Part shown: positions 53,299 through 62,106 of the stretch, piece by piece | How positions within the stretch are numbered: the stretch's first letter is position 1 | How the letters are laid out: the number at the start of each line of letters is the position of its first letter | NCBI RefSeq assembly: GCF_000308835.1 | Contig: NZ_BAGN01000078.1 | Coordinates: forward strand, 41,673-105,672 | Source of the DNA: Nocardia vinacea NBRC 16497 | Lineage (GTDB): Bacteria > Actinomycetota > Actinomycetes > Mycobacteriales > Mycobacteriaceae | DNA length: 64,000 nucleotides | Direction: 5' to 3' | The notes under the pieces: generated by a model | The model's input: only the letters and a program-made list of their open reading frames with translations | Told to the model about the DNA's origin: nothing | Databases searched by the model: none | Position numbers and translations under genes: made by a program

Positions 53299-54311
53299 CA
53301 GTTCGCCTCGGCATTCAGCTGGACCAGCATCTTGCCGGTATTGGCACCGCGCAGCAGGCCGAGGAAGGCGTCGACAGCGTTGTCGATGCCGGTCAGCACC
53401 GTGGTGGGGACGCGGAGGCTGCCGTCACGCACCCAGTCCGCCGCGAGCGCCGCGTACTCCGGTGCGAGGTCACTGTGGTCGGTGACGATGAAGCCGCGCA
53501 ACGACAATCGGCGCACCACCGCCAGCGCCAGATTCTTCGGGCCGGGCGGCGGGGTCTCGGCGTTGTATCCGGCGACGGCTCCGCACAGGGCGATTCGGCC
53601 GAAGTCGCGCATCGAGCCGATCGCCGCCTGCAAATGGTCGCCGCCGACATTGTCGAAGTAGACATCGATGCCGTCCGGGGCCGCCTCGCGCAGCCGTTTC
53701 CCCAGACTGCCCGCCCGGTAGTCGATCGCGGCGTCGTAGCCGAACTCCTCGACCAGCCGCCGCGCCTTCTCCGGACCGCCCGCCGACCCGATGATCTTGG
53801 CCGCACCGAAGTGCCTGGCCACCCGGCAGGCGGCAAGACCGACGGCACCTGCCGCGCCCGAGATGAATACGACGTCACCCGGACGGATCGGCGCGATTTC
53901 CTTCAGGCCCACATACGCCGTGAGTCCGGGGATGCCGAGCGGGCCGAGGTAGGTCTCGGCCGGGGCCAGCGTGGTATCGACCACGCGCGCCTGCCCCGCC
54001 TTCAACAGCGCGTACTCCCGCCAGCCGAGATCGTGTAGTACGGTCGCGCCGACTTCGATTCCGGGTACGCCCGAGGCGACGACGGTACCTACCGCTGCGC
54101 CGTCCATGGGCTTGTCGAGCCGGAATGGGGGAATGTAGGACTTCACGTCGTTCATGCGGTTGCGCATGTAGGGATCGACCGACATCCAGTTGTTGCGGAC
54201 CAGCAACTGCCCACTGCCCGGATCCGGGACATCCGTGGTCACCATCCGGAAATCGGATGGTGCGGGCTCGCCGGTGGGCCGGGCCACCAGATGTACCTCT
54301 CGGCTCTTCAC
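53298..54311 (-). CDS. NADP-dependent MDR oxidoreductase (CurA/PTGR-like)
   Basis: 337 residues, zinc-free MDR of the leukotriene-B4/2-alkenal reductase group. Seen: VRNNWMSVDPYMRNRMNDVKSYIPPFRL, GLTAYVGLKEIAPIRPGDVVFISGAAGAVGLAACRVARHFGAAKIIGSAGG, VYFDNVGGDHLQAAI, ALCGAVAGYN. Reduces carbon-carbon double bonds next to carbonyls. First gene of operon D, reading from promoter D at 54388-54416. Probably handles an unsaturated or oxo intermediate of the regulon's substrate. Confidence 0.88.
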   Translation of the reverse strand: MKSREVHLVARPTGEPAPSDFRMVTTDVPDPGSGQLLVRNNWMSVDPYMRNRMNDVKSYIPPFRLDKPMDGAAVGTVVASGVPGIEVGATVLHDLGWREYALLKAGQARVVDTTLAPAETYLGPLGIPGLTAYVGLKEIAPIRPGDVVFISGAAGAVGLAACRVARHFGAAKIIGSAGGPEKARRLVEEFGYDAAIDYRAGSLGKRLREAAPDGIDVYFDNVGGDHLQAAIGSMRDFGRIALCGAVAGYNAETPPPGPKNLALAVVRRLSLRGFIVTDHSDLAPEYAALAADWVRDGSLRVPTTVLTGIDNAVDAFLGLLRGANTGKMLVQLNAEAN

Positions 54312-54387
54312 GACCAGAAACCTCCATGTTCATGCGCGCTGACCGGGGCGTCCGCGATGGCGCGGAGCCGGTTGCCGGATGGCTCAG

Positions 54388-54416
54388 AGGTTAGTTGAAG
54401 TTGACGTCGGATTCAA
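54388..54416 (-). promoter_or_regulatory. lactone-regulon promoter/operator D
   Basis: Best copy of the motif: TTGAA-GTT-GACGTC-GGA-TTCAA at 54395-54416, perfect arms and core. On the minus strand -35 TTGAAT (54416-54411), 17-bp spacer, -10 TAACCT (54393-54388). First gene of the five-gene operon starts at 54311. Confidence 0.68.
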
Positions 54417-54516
54417 TTGTTGGATCATGCCCGTCCGCGCCGTTGCCCGGCAACCGGACTACGACTTGCAGCTTGGTGCGGGTGCACCGGTCACGACACA
54501 CCCGACCACGATCCGA

Positions 54517-55632
54517 TTATGCGGGTTGTACGGTGACCGCCGCGCGAGCTTCGGCGGCATTGATCGCGTCCGCCTCGGGATTGCGGCGCACGAAGGTGAT
54601 CATGAGCAGGGCGATCGCCGCGGCTGCGGCGAACATCCAGAATCCGCTGGTGGTCAGTCCATGCGACAGCAGTACGCCGCCGAACCAGGGGCCGAAGATC
54701 GACCCCCACCGGCCCACACTCGAGACCCAGCCCAATGCGGTGGCCCGCACGCTCGGCAGGTAGTACGTGCTGGTGGACGCGTAGATCAGAGTCTGGGCGC
54801 TGAACAGGAAGCCGCCGGTGAGGAAGACGACGGTGTAGGTCACCGCCAGCGGCATGTGGAATACCAGCAGGCTGACGCCGATCGCGGTCATCGCGAACCA
54901 GATCATGGCCACCGGGCGCGGGCCGAAGCGGTCGGCCAGCGGGCCGGCGGTCAGCATGCCCGCGATGCCGCCCAGGTTGATCACCAGCAGGAAGCTGATC
55001 GCCGAGCCCAGGTTGTAGCCGTGGCCGCGCATCATTGTCGGTAGCCAGGTGTTCATGCCGTAGACCAGCAGCAGGCCGAAGAACGAGGCGGTCCAGAACA
55101 GCAGCGTGGTCTGCCGCACCGAGGTCGCGAACAGTGCCCGCACGTCGCCGCGTCGCCGCTGCGCACCCGGCTCCGGCGTGTAGAACTCCAGTGGCACACC
55201 GTATTTCGCCGCCTGGGTGCGGGCTCGCTCGGTGCGGCCGCTGGACAGCAGGTAGGTGATCGACTCCGGCAGCAGCGCCCACACCACCGGCACCAGCAGC
55301 AGTGGGAGCGCGCCGAACCAGTACACCGAACGCCAGCCGAGCTCATGCACGACCGACATCGCCAGCGCGCCGGCCAATGCGCCGCCGGCTTGGTGGGCGG
55401 TCATCAGGAAGGTGACCGCGAAGGCCTTGCGTCCGGCCGGGGCGAACTCCTGTACCAGCGCGATGCAGGTCGGCAGCAGTGCGCCGAGGCCGTAGCCGGA
55501 GATGAACCGGGCCAGCGCGAATACCCCGACCGACGGCGCGGCGGCCGCGCCTGCCGAGGCGATCGAAAAGATGATCACACCGGTGATGAGGATCTTGCGC
55601 CTGCCGATACGGTTTCCGACATCTCCGACTGA
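54517..55632 (-). pseudogene. AAHS-type MFS transporter, N-terminally truncated
   Basis: Aromatic acid:H+ symporter (PcaK/GalT-like). Coding similarity begins at about 55625 with VGNRIGRRKILITGVIIFS, the loop between helices 2 and 3 (motif A end), and runs to the normal end; about 80-90 N-terminal residues (helices 1-2) are missing. The nearest start codon in frame is at 55578. Immediately upstream the sequence is that of galB, read in a different frame, so a deletion has joined the two genes. Remaining helices include ARFISGYGLGALLPTCIALVQEF and LADRFGPRPVAMIW. Probably not functional. Confidence 0.8.
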
Positions 55633-56123
55633 TGTGGTTCGAAACTGAACACCGGGGGAGCACCCAGTGCCTCGCCGGGAGCGTCGTAGCCGACGGCCTG
55701 GGCAAGGATGCGGGCCTGCAGCGCCATGCGTGCGGCCGCGGGGTGGTCGCCGTTGTACGGGTCGACCAGGGTGTGGGTGAGCACCACGGTCGGGGTGACC
55801 TCGCGGTAGACGCGCACCAGCTGGTCGGTCAACTCCTGCGATTCGAGCAGCGGGTAGTCGCCGGCATCGAGGAAGCGGATATCCGCGCCGAGCACGTCGG
55901 CGGCAGCCTCGGCCTCGCCACGACGTAGCGTCTTGATCTCGTCGAGGGTCTTGCCTTCCCGCCAGGCCTTGGCCGATTCACCGCGCTCGCCATAGCTCAG
56001 GCACACCACCGTTGCCCGCTCGCCGCGCGCCGCGGCCAGCGCGATCGCGCCGCCCGCGCGCCAGACGAAATCGCCCGCGTGGGCACTCACCACCAGTAGC
56101 GATTCGGTTGCGTTCTCGGCCAT
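55575..56123 (-). pseudogene. galB: 4-oxalmesaconate hydratase GalB (PIG-L fold), C-terminally truncated
   Basis: 182 residues, zinc hydrolase/hydratase of the PIG-L/LmbE fold. Seen: VVSAHAGDFVWRAGGAIALAAARG, VCLSYGERGESAKAWREG, DAGDYPL, VLTHTLVDPYNGDHPAAARMALQARI, PPVFSFEPHQSEM. These follow GalB of the gallate / protocatechuate 4,5-cleavage route up to about residue 170. The remaining ~70 residues are absent, replaced by SETVSAGARSSSPV from the out-of-frame transporter sequence. Loss of the C-terminus probably inactivates it. ATG at 56123. Confidence 0.8.
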
Positions 56124-56221
56124 CGCCTCACCTCACTCGATCACGGATGCCGCACCAATGCGACGGAGCACGGACATGCGGTGTAGCTCACGTCCGCAAT
56201 CACGGTAAAGTTTTGTCCGCG

Positions 56222-56237
56222 AAATTGTCAACAATTT
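56222..56237. promoter_or_regulatory. GntR/FadR-type operator
   Basis: AAATTGT - CA - ACAATTT: perfect 7-bp arms with core TTGTCAACAA, between galB (start 56123) and the NTF2-like gene (start 56318). FadR-subfamily GntR sites often have a TTGT/ACAA-type core. The GntR gene at 56762 is the likely binder. Confidence 0.5.
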
Positions 56238-56317
56238 TGGTGACGAAATTTGCCGGTGTCATGATGATCGAGTGGCTGCGGATAATGATGGCGAAGCACC
56301 ATGAGAGGAGGCCTGTT

Positions 56318-56713
56318 GTGTCCAGCTCCAATCCGATGGCGGCGGTGCGCCAATACGTCGACGCCTTCAACAACGGTGACGAGAAGGCGATGGTAGCGGC
56401 GTGTGCCGACCCGATGCAGATTCTGGACGGAATGTCGCCGCACGTGTGGCACGGGCCGACAGCCGCAGCGGACTGGTGGCGGGACGCGCTGGCAGAAGGT
56501 GAGCGTGTCGGGGTTTCCGGCTACCACATCGATCTCGGTGAGCCACGCCATGTCGATGTCACCGGTGGCTACGGATATGCCGTTGTGCCGGTGACCTTCT
56601 CGTACGACTTTCGGGGTGAGCCGGTTACGCAAACCGGTGCGGTTTTCACTGTGGCACTGCGCAAAGTCGGCACCGACTGGCGGTTGACGGCTTGGGCCTG
56701 GGCAAAAGGCTGA
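56318..56713 (+). CDS. SnoaL/NTF2-like protein (DUF4440 type)
   Basis: 131 residues. MAAVRQYVDAFNNGDEKAMVAACADPMQILDGMSPHVWHGPTAAADWWRDAL is the usual NTF2-like opening, then VTFSYDFRGEPVTQTGAVFTVALRKVGTDWRLTAWAWAKG. Such proteins bind or isomerise small molecules; no catalytic role can be read. GTG start at 56318 with GAGAGGAGG upstream. Divergent from galB over a GntR-type palindrome, so perhaps co-regulated. Confidence 0.75.
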   Translation: MSSSNPMAAVRQYVDAFNNGDEKAMVAACADPMQILDGMSPHVWHGPTAAADWWRDALAEGERVGVSGYHIDLGEPRHVDVTGGYGYAVVPVTFSYDFRGEPVTQTGAVFTVALRKVGTDWRLTAWAWAKG

Positions 56714-56761
56714 GAGGCACCGCGGCGATGCGGATCCCGTCGGGGCGAATCGGACTCGCGC

Positions 56762-57427
56762 TCAGTCGAAGTCGCCGACCGCGGCAATGACACTGTCCAA
56801 GTGTTCGCGCATGGCCTGTTCGGCACCGGCCGGATCGTGCGCGATCACGGCGTCGATCACGGCGAGATGCTCGCCGAGCGAAGTCTGCGGACGGCCGGGA
56901 CGCAGCGACAACTGGAACTGGAACCGCACAATCTGGGTATTGAGCCGCCCGATGAGATCGGTCGCCGTGGACTGACCGGCAATCTCGGCGAGCACCGCAT
57001 GCAACTCATGGTTGAGCTCGGAATACTTCAGCGGCGCACTCTCCTGCACCGCGGCGGTGAGCTGATCGGCACACCCGCGCAGCCGTTCCACGTCGGCCGG
57101 GCCGGCGCGCTCGGCGGCCTTCGCGGCGATCAAACCTTCCAGCGCCCTACGGCATTCGAGTATCTCGACGGCCTGCTGCTTGGTAACCCTGCGCACCCGC
57201 GCACCCCGATTGTGGATGCGCTCGATCAACCCTTCGGCCACCAACTCGTCGATGGCGGCCCGCACGCTCCCCCTGGTCACACCGAACTGCTCGACGAGCT
57301 CCGCCTCGACCAGCCGCTGCCCAGGCGCCACCTCACCCTGCCGGACCGCGCGCCGCAACTGCTCCACCGCAATGGCTTTGCCCTGCGTTCCCCGCTCCAA
57401 CTCGGAAGTCTGCGACACTGACACCAT
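56762..57427 (-). CDS. GntR-family regulator (FadR/FCD subgroup)
   Basis: 221 residues. Winged helix LRRAVRQGEVAPGQRLVEAELVEQFGVTRGSVRAAIDELVAEGLIERIHNRGARVRRV; then an FCD helical domain with EILECRRALEGLIAAKAAERAG, HELHAVLAEIAG, EHLAVIDAVIAHDPAGAEQAMREHLDSVI (the metal-binding histidines of FCD). FCD regulators often sense carboxylic acids, which would fit gallate/protocatechuate intermediates. Its own promoter has an ATTGTC/ACAAT element at 57445-57468. Convergent with the NTF2-like gene. Confidence 0.86.
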   Translation of the reverse strand: MVSVSQTSELERGTQGKAIAVEQLRRAVRQGEVAPGQRLVEAELVEQFGVTRGSVRAAIDELVAEGLIERIHNRGARVRRVTKQQAVEILECRRALEGLIAAKAAERAGPADVERLRGCADQLTAAVQESAPLKYSELNHELHAVLAEIAGQSTATDLIGRLNTQIVRFQFQLSLRPGRPQTSLGEHLAVIDAVIAHDPAGAEQAMREHLDSVIAAVGDFD

Positions 57428-57444
57428 CCTGTTCAGGCGACCAT

Positions 57445-57468
57445 ATTGTCAGAAATTATGCCAACAAT
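57445..57468. promoter_or_regulatory. GntR-type site before gntR
   Basis: ATTGT (57445-57449) and ACAAT (57464-57468) flanking CAGAAATTATGCCA. It shares TTGTCA-N2-AATT with the site at 56222, only partly palindromic; possible autoregulation. Confidence 0.3.
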
Positions 57469-57503
57469 TCGCCGAGTCGCCCAACGACACCCCCGTGTAG
57501 TCA

Positions 57504-58517
57504 TTATCCGTCGCGGGTTCCGATGGTGCGTTGCAGCAGGATGAAGGCCAGTAGCAGGACGCCGATGAAGATCTTGGTCCACCAGGAACTCAGGGTGCCT
57601 TCGAAGCTGATGATCGTCTGGATTACGCCGAGGGTCAGTACACCGAGTACCGAGCCGAGGACGAATCCGGAGCCGCCGGTGAGCAGGGTGCCGCCGATGA
57701 CGACCGCGGCGATGGCATCGAGTTCCATGCCCACGGCGTGCAGGCTCCAGCCGGACAGGGTGTAGAGCGTGAACAGGATGCCCGCGAGTGCCGAGCAGAA
57801 TCCGCTGATCGCGTACACGGCGACCTTGGTCCTGGCCACCGGTAGCCCCATCATGAGCGCCGACTGTTCGTTGCCGCCGATCGCATACGCGGTGCGACCC
57901 AGTCGGGTGTAGTGCAGGACGACGAAGGCCGCGGCGACGATCACCAGCGCGACGATCATGCCCACCGTCAGGAATACGTCCCCGCCGAGCCGGAATCGAC
58001 GCTGCGCCAGATCCGTATACACGGGGTCGGTGATCGTGATCGAATCCGTGCTGATCACATACGCCAGCCCGCGGGCGAGGAACATACCGGCCAGCGTGAC
58101 GATGAACGGCTGGATCTCGAAGTAGTGGATCACCGCGCCCATCGCGGCGCCGAAGAGTGTGCCGCCGACCAGCATGAGCGGCATGACCAGCAGCGGCGGC
58201 CACCCGTGCACGGTCACCAGCCATGCCGAGACCACCGTGGCCAGCGCCAGCACCGCACCGACGGACAGGTCGATGCCGCCGGTGAGGATCACAAAGGTCG
58301 TTCCGACGGCGAGGACGAGCAGAAAGGCGTTGTCTATGAACAGGTTCACGAAAACCTGCGGATAGCCGAATGCCGGATAGCGCAGCACTCCGACGCCGTA
58401 GATGACGGCGAACAGTGCCGCGGTGGCGAGCACCGGGATGTACCTGCTGCGATGTCCGCGAATCGTGGGTCGGCGCAGCATCGGGCGGACGGCACGGGCC
58501 TGGGTCAGCACGTTCAT
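57504..58517 (-). CDS. yjfF: sugar ABC transporter permease, YjfF-like
   Basis: 337 residues, RbsC-type permease with eight to ten membrane helices. Seen: NLFIDNAFLLVLAVGTTFVILTGGIDLSVGAVLALATVVSAWLV, LAGMFLARGLAYVIS, RTAYAIGGNEQSALMMGLPVARTKVAVYAISGFCSALAGIL, ELDAIAAVVIGGTLLTGGSGFVLGSVLGVLTLGVIQTI. Last gene of the YtfQRT-YjfF importer, whose E. coli homologue imports galactofuranose. ATG at 58517 overlaps the YtfT-like stop. Confidence 0.86.
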   Translation of the reverse strand: MNVLTQARAVRPMLRRPTIRGHRSRYIPVLATAALFAVIYGVGVLRYPAFGYPQVFVNLFIDNAFLLVLAVGTTFVILTGGIDLSVGAVLALATVVSAWLVTVHGWPPLLVMPLMLVGGTLFGAAMGAVIHYFEIQPFIVTLAGMFLARGLAYVISTDSITITDPVYTDLAQRRFRLGGDVFLTVGMIVALVIVAAAFVVLHYTRLGRTAYAIGGNEQSALMMGLPVARTKVAVYAISGFCSALAGILFTLYTLSGWSLHAVGMELDAIAAVVIGGTLLTGGSGFVLGSVLGVLTLGVIQTIISFEGTLSSWWTKIFIGVLLLAFILLQRTIGTRDG

Positions 58518-59545
58518 CTATTCGCCTCCGTCGCTGTCGATGGGATGCTCGGTCGGGGTTGGCGGCGAAAGACCTTGGCGCGGAATGCCGGTGACTGGAT
58601 CAGGCATACCGCGATCACCACGACCGCCTTGGAGACCAGCGTCGTCTCCGGTGGCACGCCGACGGTGTAGATCGTGGTGGTGAGCGTCTGGATCACCAGC
58701 GCCCCGAGGACGGTGCCGCCGAGCTGAAATCGCCCACCGGTCAACGCGGTACCGCCGATGACGACGGCAAGGATCGCATCGAGTTCGATCCACAGTCCGG
58801 CGTTATTGCCATCCGCCGCAGAGACATTCGAACTGATCATCAGTCCCGCGATCGCCGCGCAGCACGCACAGACCGCGTACACGGCGATGATCAGACCACC
58901 GGCCCGGATGCCGACCAGACGCGCCGCCTCGGCATTGCCGCCCACCGATTCCAGCAGCAGCCCGAGCGCACTGCGCCGCAACAACACGGCGAGCCCGGCG
59001 AATACGGCGGCGGCGACCAGGACTGGTACCGGTAGTCCGAGCAGATAGCCACCACCGATGACCTTGTACGGCGGACTGTTGATCGTGATGATCTGACCGG
59101 ACGTAATCAGCTGTGCGACACCGCGTCCGGCCACCATCAGAATCAATGTCGCCACGATCGGCTGAATCCCGAAGCGTGCCACCAGAAGTCCGTTCCACAG
59201 TCCGAGCGCGACCGCCACGCCGAGCGCGATCAGCACCGCGACGGCGACGCCACCGGCATCGGCCTGATCCGGCATATTGCTGATGTGCAGACAGGCCAGC
59301 GCACCCGCGATCGCCACGACCGTGCCGACCGACAGGTCGATCCCGCGCGTCGCGATGACCAGCGTCATGCCGAGCGAGATCAGCACCAGTGGTGCGCCGT
59401 AGCGCAGGATATCGATCAGGCTGCCGTAGAGGTGTCCATCCTGGATGCGGATCGAGAAGAACCCGGGCGTGAACGCGACGTTGACGATCAGCAGTGCGAT
59501 GAGCGCGGCCGCGGGCCAGAACAGGTGGCTTCGGATTATCGTCAT
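58514..59545 (-). CDS. ytfT: sugar ABC transporter permease, YtfT-like
   Basis: 343 residues, RbsC-type permease: ILRYGAPLVLISLGMTLVIATRGIDLSVGTVVAIAGALACLHI, LLVARFGIQPIVATLILMVAGRGVAQLI, SVGGNAEAARLVGIRAGGLIIAVYAVCACCAAIAGLM, ELDAILAVVIGGTALTGGRFQLGGTVLGALVIQTL. Paired with the next permease, as in the YtfT/YjfF heterodimer. ATG at 59545 overlaps the ATPase stop. Confidence 0.86.
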   Translation of the reverse strand: MTIIRSHLFWPAAALIALLIVNVAFTPGFFSIRIQDGHLYGSLIDILRYGAPLVLISLGMTLVIATRGIDLSVGTVVAIAGALACLHISNMPDQADAGGVAVAVLIALGVAVALGLWNGLLVARFGIQPIVATLILMVAGRGVAQLITSGQIITINSPPYKVIGGGYLLGLPVPVLVAAAVFAGLAVLLRRSALGLLLESVGGNAEAARLVGIRAGGLIIAVYAVCACCAAIAGLMISSNVSAADGNNAGLWIELDAILAVVIGGTALTGGRFQLGGTVLGALVIQTLTTTIYTVGVPPETTLVSKAVVVIAVCLIQSPAFRAKVFRRQPRPSIPSTATEANR

Positions 59546-61074
59546 GAAATCGCCCCGCTCGCAATGGTTTCCGTGAGGCGATCCATCGTCAGGGTGGCAT
59601 CGTTGACGAGTTCGGCGACCAGCCGCCGATCGCGCAGGATCGCCACCTTGTGACTCAGCCGCAGCACCTCCTCGAGTTCGGCGGAGATGAACAGCACCGA
59701 CATGCCCTCCTCGGACAGCGAGATGACCAGCCGCTGGATTTCCGCCTTGGCCCCGATATCGATGCCGCGGGTCGGTTCGTCGAGGATCAGCAGTTTCGGT
59801 CGGGTGGCCAGCCAGCGGGCCAGCAGCACCTTCTGCTGGTTGCCGCCACTGAGGAATTCGACCGGCGTATCCGGATCTGCCGGGACGATCCGCAGCGAGG
59901 TGATGTACCCGGCGACGAGTTCGTCGCGCTTGCGCGCCGACAGTGGCCGGGCCCAGCCGCGCGCGGCCTGGACCGCGAGCACGATATTGTCGCGCACCGA
60001 CAGGTCGAGGATCAGGCCCTGGGATTTGCGATCTTCGGGACAGAAGGCGATCCGGTGGTCTATCGCGGCACGGGGCGAGCGCAGCGCCGTCGGTCTGCCC
60101 GCCACACGGAGATTCCCAGTGGACGCGCGGTCGGCGCCGAAGAGCAGTCGCGCCACCTCGGTGCGGCCGGAGCCGAGCAGCCCTGCCAAACCGACGACTT
60201 CGCCACCCCGGACGGTGAGATCGAACGGCGCGACGGAATTGCGGCGCCCGCCGATCCCGGTGGCCTGCAGCAGCGGATCGTAGCGTGCCACCACCGCCGG
60301 ATCAGGTTTCTCGTGCTCGATCTCGTCGAGCGTGCTCAGCGCCGTGCCGAGCATATGCGCGATGAGATCCTTCTGGTCCAGCTGTGCCACCGGATATTCG
60401 CCGACGAGGGTTCCGTTGCGCAGCACGGTTGCCCGGTCGCAGATTTCGAAGATCTGATCGAGGAAGTGGGTGACGAATCCGATCGCCACGCCCTCGGCGG
60501 CAAGCCTGCGCATCACCGCGAACAGTTGCTCGACCTCACCGGAGTCCAGTGATGAGGTCGGCTCGTCCAGGATGAGGACCTTCGCATCCAGGTCGACTGC
60601 CCGGGCGATCGCGATGAGCTGTTGCACCGCAAGCGAATACGAGCCGAGTGGGGCCGCCACATCGATGTTCAGATGCAGTCTGGCCAGCAGCCGGGCGGCA
60701 TCGCGACGCATCGCGGCGAAGCGGATCAGACCGGCCCGTCGCGGTTCCCGTCCGATGTAGATGTTCTCCGCGACCGACAGATTCGGGCACAGATTCACCT
60801 CCTGATAGACAGTGCTCACCCCGGCCCGCAGCGCCTGCTGCGGGCCGGTGAATCGCACTGGGCGTCCGCCGAGTTCGATGGTCCCGGCATCGGCGTCGTG
60901 GATTCCGGTGAGCACCTTGATGAGGGTGGATTTGCCCGCACCGTTCTCACCGACCAGTGCGTGTATCTCACCGGGGAACAGCCGCAGGTCCACCTCGGAC
61001 AGTGCGGTGACCCCGGCGAAACGCTTGACGATGCCCGACATCCGAAGTGCGGGTGTGACAGTCGGCTCCGACAT
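59542..61074 (-). CDS. ytfR: sugar ABC transporter ATP-binding protein, two-domain (YtfR-like)
   Basis: 510 residues, RbsA/MglA-type fused ATPase. NBD1 Walker A GENGAGKSTLIKVLTG, Walker B KVLILDEPTSSLD, with LAVQQLIAIARAV at the signature. NBD2 has a degenerate Walker A (GLLGSGRTEVARLLFG) but a regular signature LSGGNQQKVLLARWL and Walker B KLLILDEPTRGID. This is the standard arrangement for the family. ATG at 61074, thirteen bases after the binding-protein stop. Confidence 0.9.
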   Translation of the reverse strand: MSEPTVTPALRMSGIVKRFAGVTALSEVDLRLFPGEIHALVGENGAGKSTLIKVLTGIHDADAGTIELGGRPVRFTGPQQALRAGVSTVYQEVNLCPNLSVAENIYIGREPRRAGLIRFAAMRRDAARLLARLHLNIDVAAPLGSYSLAVQQLIAIARAVDLDAKVLILDEPTSSLDSGEVEQLFAVMRRLAAEGVAIGFVTHFLDQIFEICDRATVLRNGTLVGEYPVAQLDQKDLIAHMLGTALSTLDEIEHEKPDPAVVARYDPLLQATGIGGRRNSVAPFDLTVRGGEVVGLAGLLGSGRTEVARLLFGADRASTGNLRVAGRPTALRSPRAAIDHRIAFCPEDRKSQGLILDLSVRDNIVLAVQAARGWARPLSARKRDELVAGYITSLRIVPADPDTPVEFLSGGNQQKVLLARWLATRPKLLILDEPTRGIDIGAKAEIQRLVISLSEEGMSVLFISAELEEVLRLSHKVAILRDRRLVAELVNDATLTMDRLTETIASGAIS

Positions 61075-61087
61075 GCACTGCTCCGGC

Positions 61088-62047
61088 TCAGTACGTCCGG
61101 GTGGGCAGCGCGGCGGCGGCCTGGTCCTGCGTGTAGACGCCTTCGTCGGTGACGATCCGTTTGGGCGTCGGGTGACCCGCCACGACCTCCTTGGTGATCT
61201 CCATCAGCTTCGGGCCGAGCAGCGGATTGCATTCGACCACGACGTTGATCTTGCCGTCGGCCATGGCCTGGAAGGCATCTCGGGTCCCGTCGATCGAGAT
61301 GATCTTGATGTCCTTACCCGGCTTCAGCCCGGCCTCCTCGATCGCCTGGATCGCACCGAGCGCCATATCGTCGTTGTGCGCGTACAACACGTTGATATCC
61401 CGGTGCGCGGCCAGGAATGCCTGCATCACCTCTTTACCCTTGGCGCGGGTGAACTCGGCGGTCTGTGATGCGATGATCTTGAACTTCGGGTCGGCGCCGA
61501 TGACCTCCTGGAAACCCTTCTTCCGATCGGTCGCGGGCGCGGATCCGGTGGTGCCCTGCAACTCCGCGATATTCACGGTGTCATTCGAGTTCTTGGTCGC
61601 GTCGACGAGCCAATTCGCCGCCCTGCGGCCCTCTTCGACGAAATCCGAGCCGAGGAAGGTCACATACAGCGAGGTGTCGGCCGAGTCGACCGCGCGGTCG
61701 GTGAGGATCACCGGAATCTTGGCGTCCTTGGCCTCCTTCAGGACGGTGTCCCATCCGGATGCGACGACGGGGGAGAAGGCGATGACGTCCACACGCTGCT
61801 GGATGAAGGTGCGGATCGCCTTGATCTGGTTTTCCTGTTTTTGTTGGGCGTCAGCGAATTTCAGCTGTATTCCGGCGGCGGCCGCGGCGTCCTGGATGGA
61901 TTTCGTATTCGCGGTGCGCCAACCGCTTTCGGCGCCTACCTGGGAGAACCCGAGTACGGTCTGGTCGCTTCCCGAGCTGCCGCAGCCGACGGCTGTTGCT
62001 GCGGTGAGGACAAGTGCGCTGGCGGTGATCAGAAGCCTCTTCAACAC
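61088..62047 (-). CDS. ytfQ: sugar ABC transporter substrate-binding lipoprotein (YtfQ-like)
   Basis: 319 residues. Signal VLKRLLITASALVLTAATAVGCGSS with lipobox AVGC. Mature part is a periplasmic-binding fold of the ribose/galactofuranose group: VLGFSQVGAESGWRTANTKSIQDAA, VIAFSPVVASGWDTVLKEAKDAKIPVILTDR, GTTGSAPATDRKKGFQE, LYAHNDDMALGAIQAIEEAG, IDGTRDAFQAMADGKINVVVECNPLLGP. These match YtfQ closely. GTG at 62047 after AAGGGAGAG; an ATG at 62119 lies in the operator region and is rejected. First gene of the importer operon. Confidence 0.88.
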   Translation of the reverse strand: MLKRLLITASALVLTAATAVGCGSSGSDQTVLGFSQVGAESGWRTANTKSIQDAAAAAGIQLKFADAQQKQENQIKAIRTFIQQRVDVIAFSPVVASGWDTVLKEAKDAKIPVILTDRAVDSADTSLYVTFLGSDFVEEGRRAANWLVDATKNSNDTVNIAELQGTTGSAPATDRKKGFQEVIGADPKFKIIASQTAEFTRAKGKEVMQAFLAAHRDINVLYAHNDDMALGAIQAIEEAGLKPGKDIKIISIDGTRDAFQAMADGKINVVVECNPLLGPKLMEITKEVVAGHPTPKRIVTDEGVYTQDQAAAALPTRTY

Positions 62048-62069
62048 GATCAGGCTCTCCCTTGAATTG

Positions 62070-62083
62070 TGAAACGTGTTGCA
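62070..62083. promoter_or_regulatory. LacI-type operator near ytfQ start
   Basis: TGAAAC-GT-GTTGCA, one mismatch from a palindrome with the CpG-containing look of LacI-family sites; 23 bp before the ytfQ start codon. Confidence 0.4.
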
Positions 62084-62106
62084 CCGAGGTGCGGTAGTCC
62101 TGTTAG

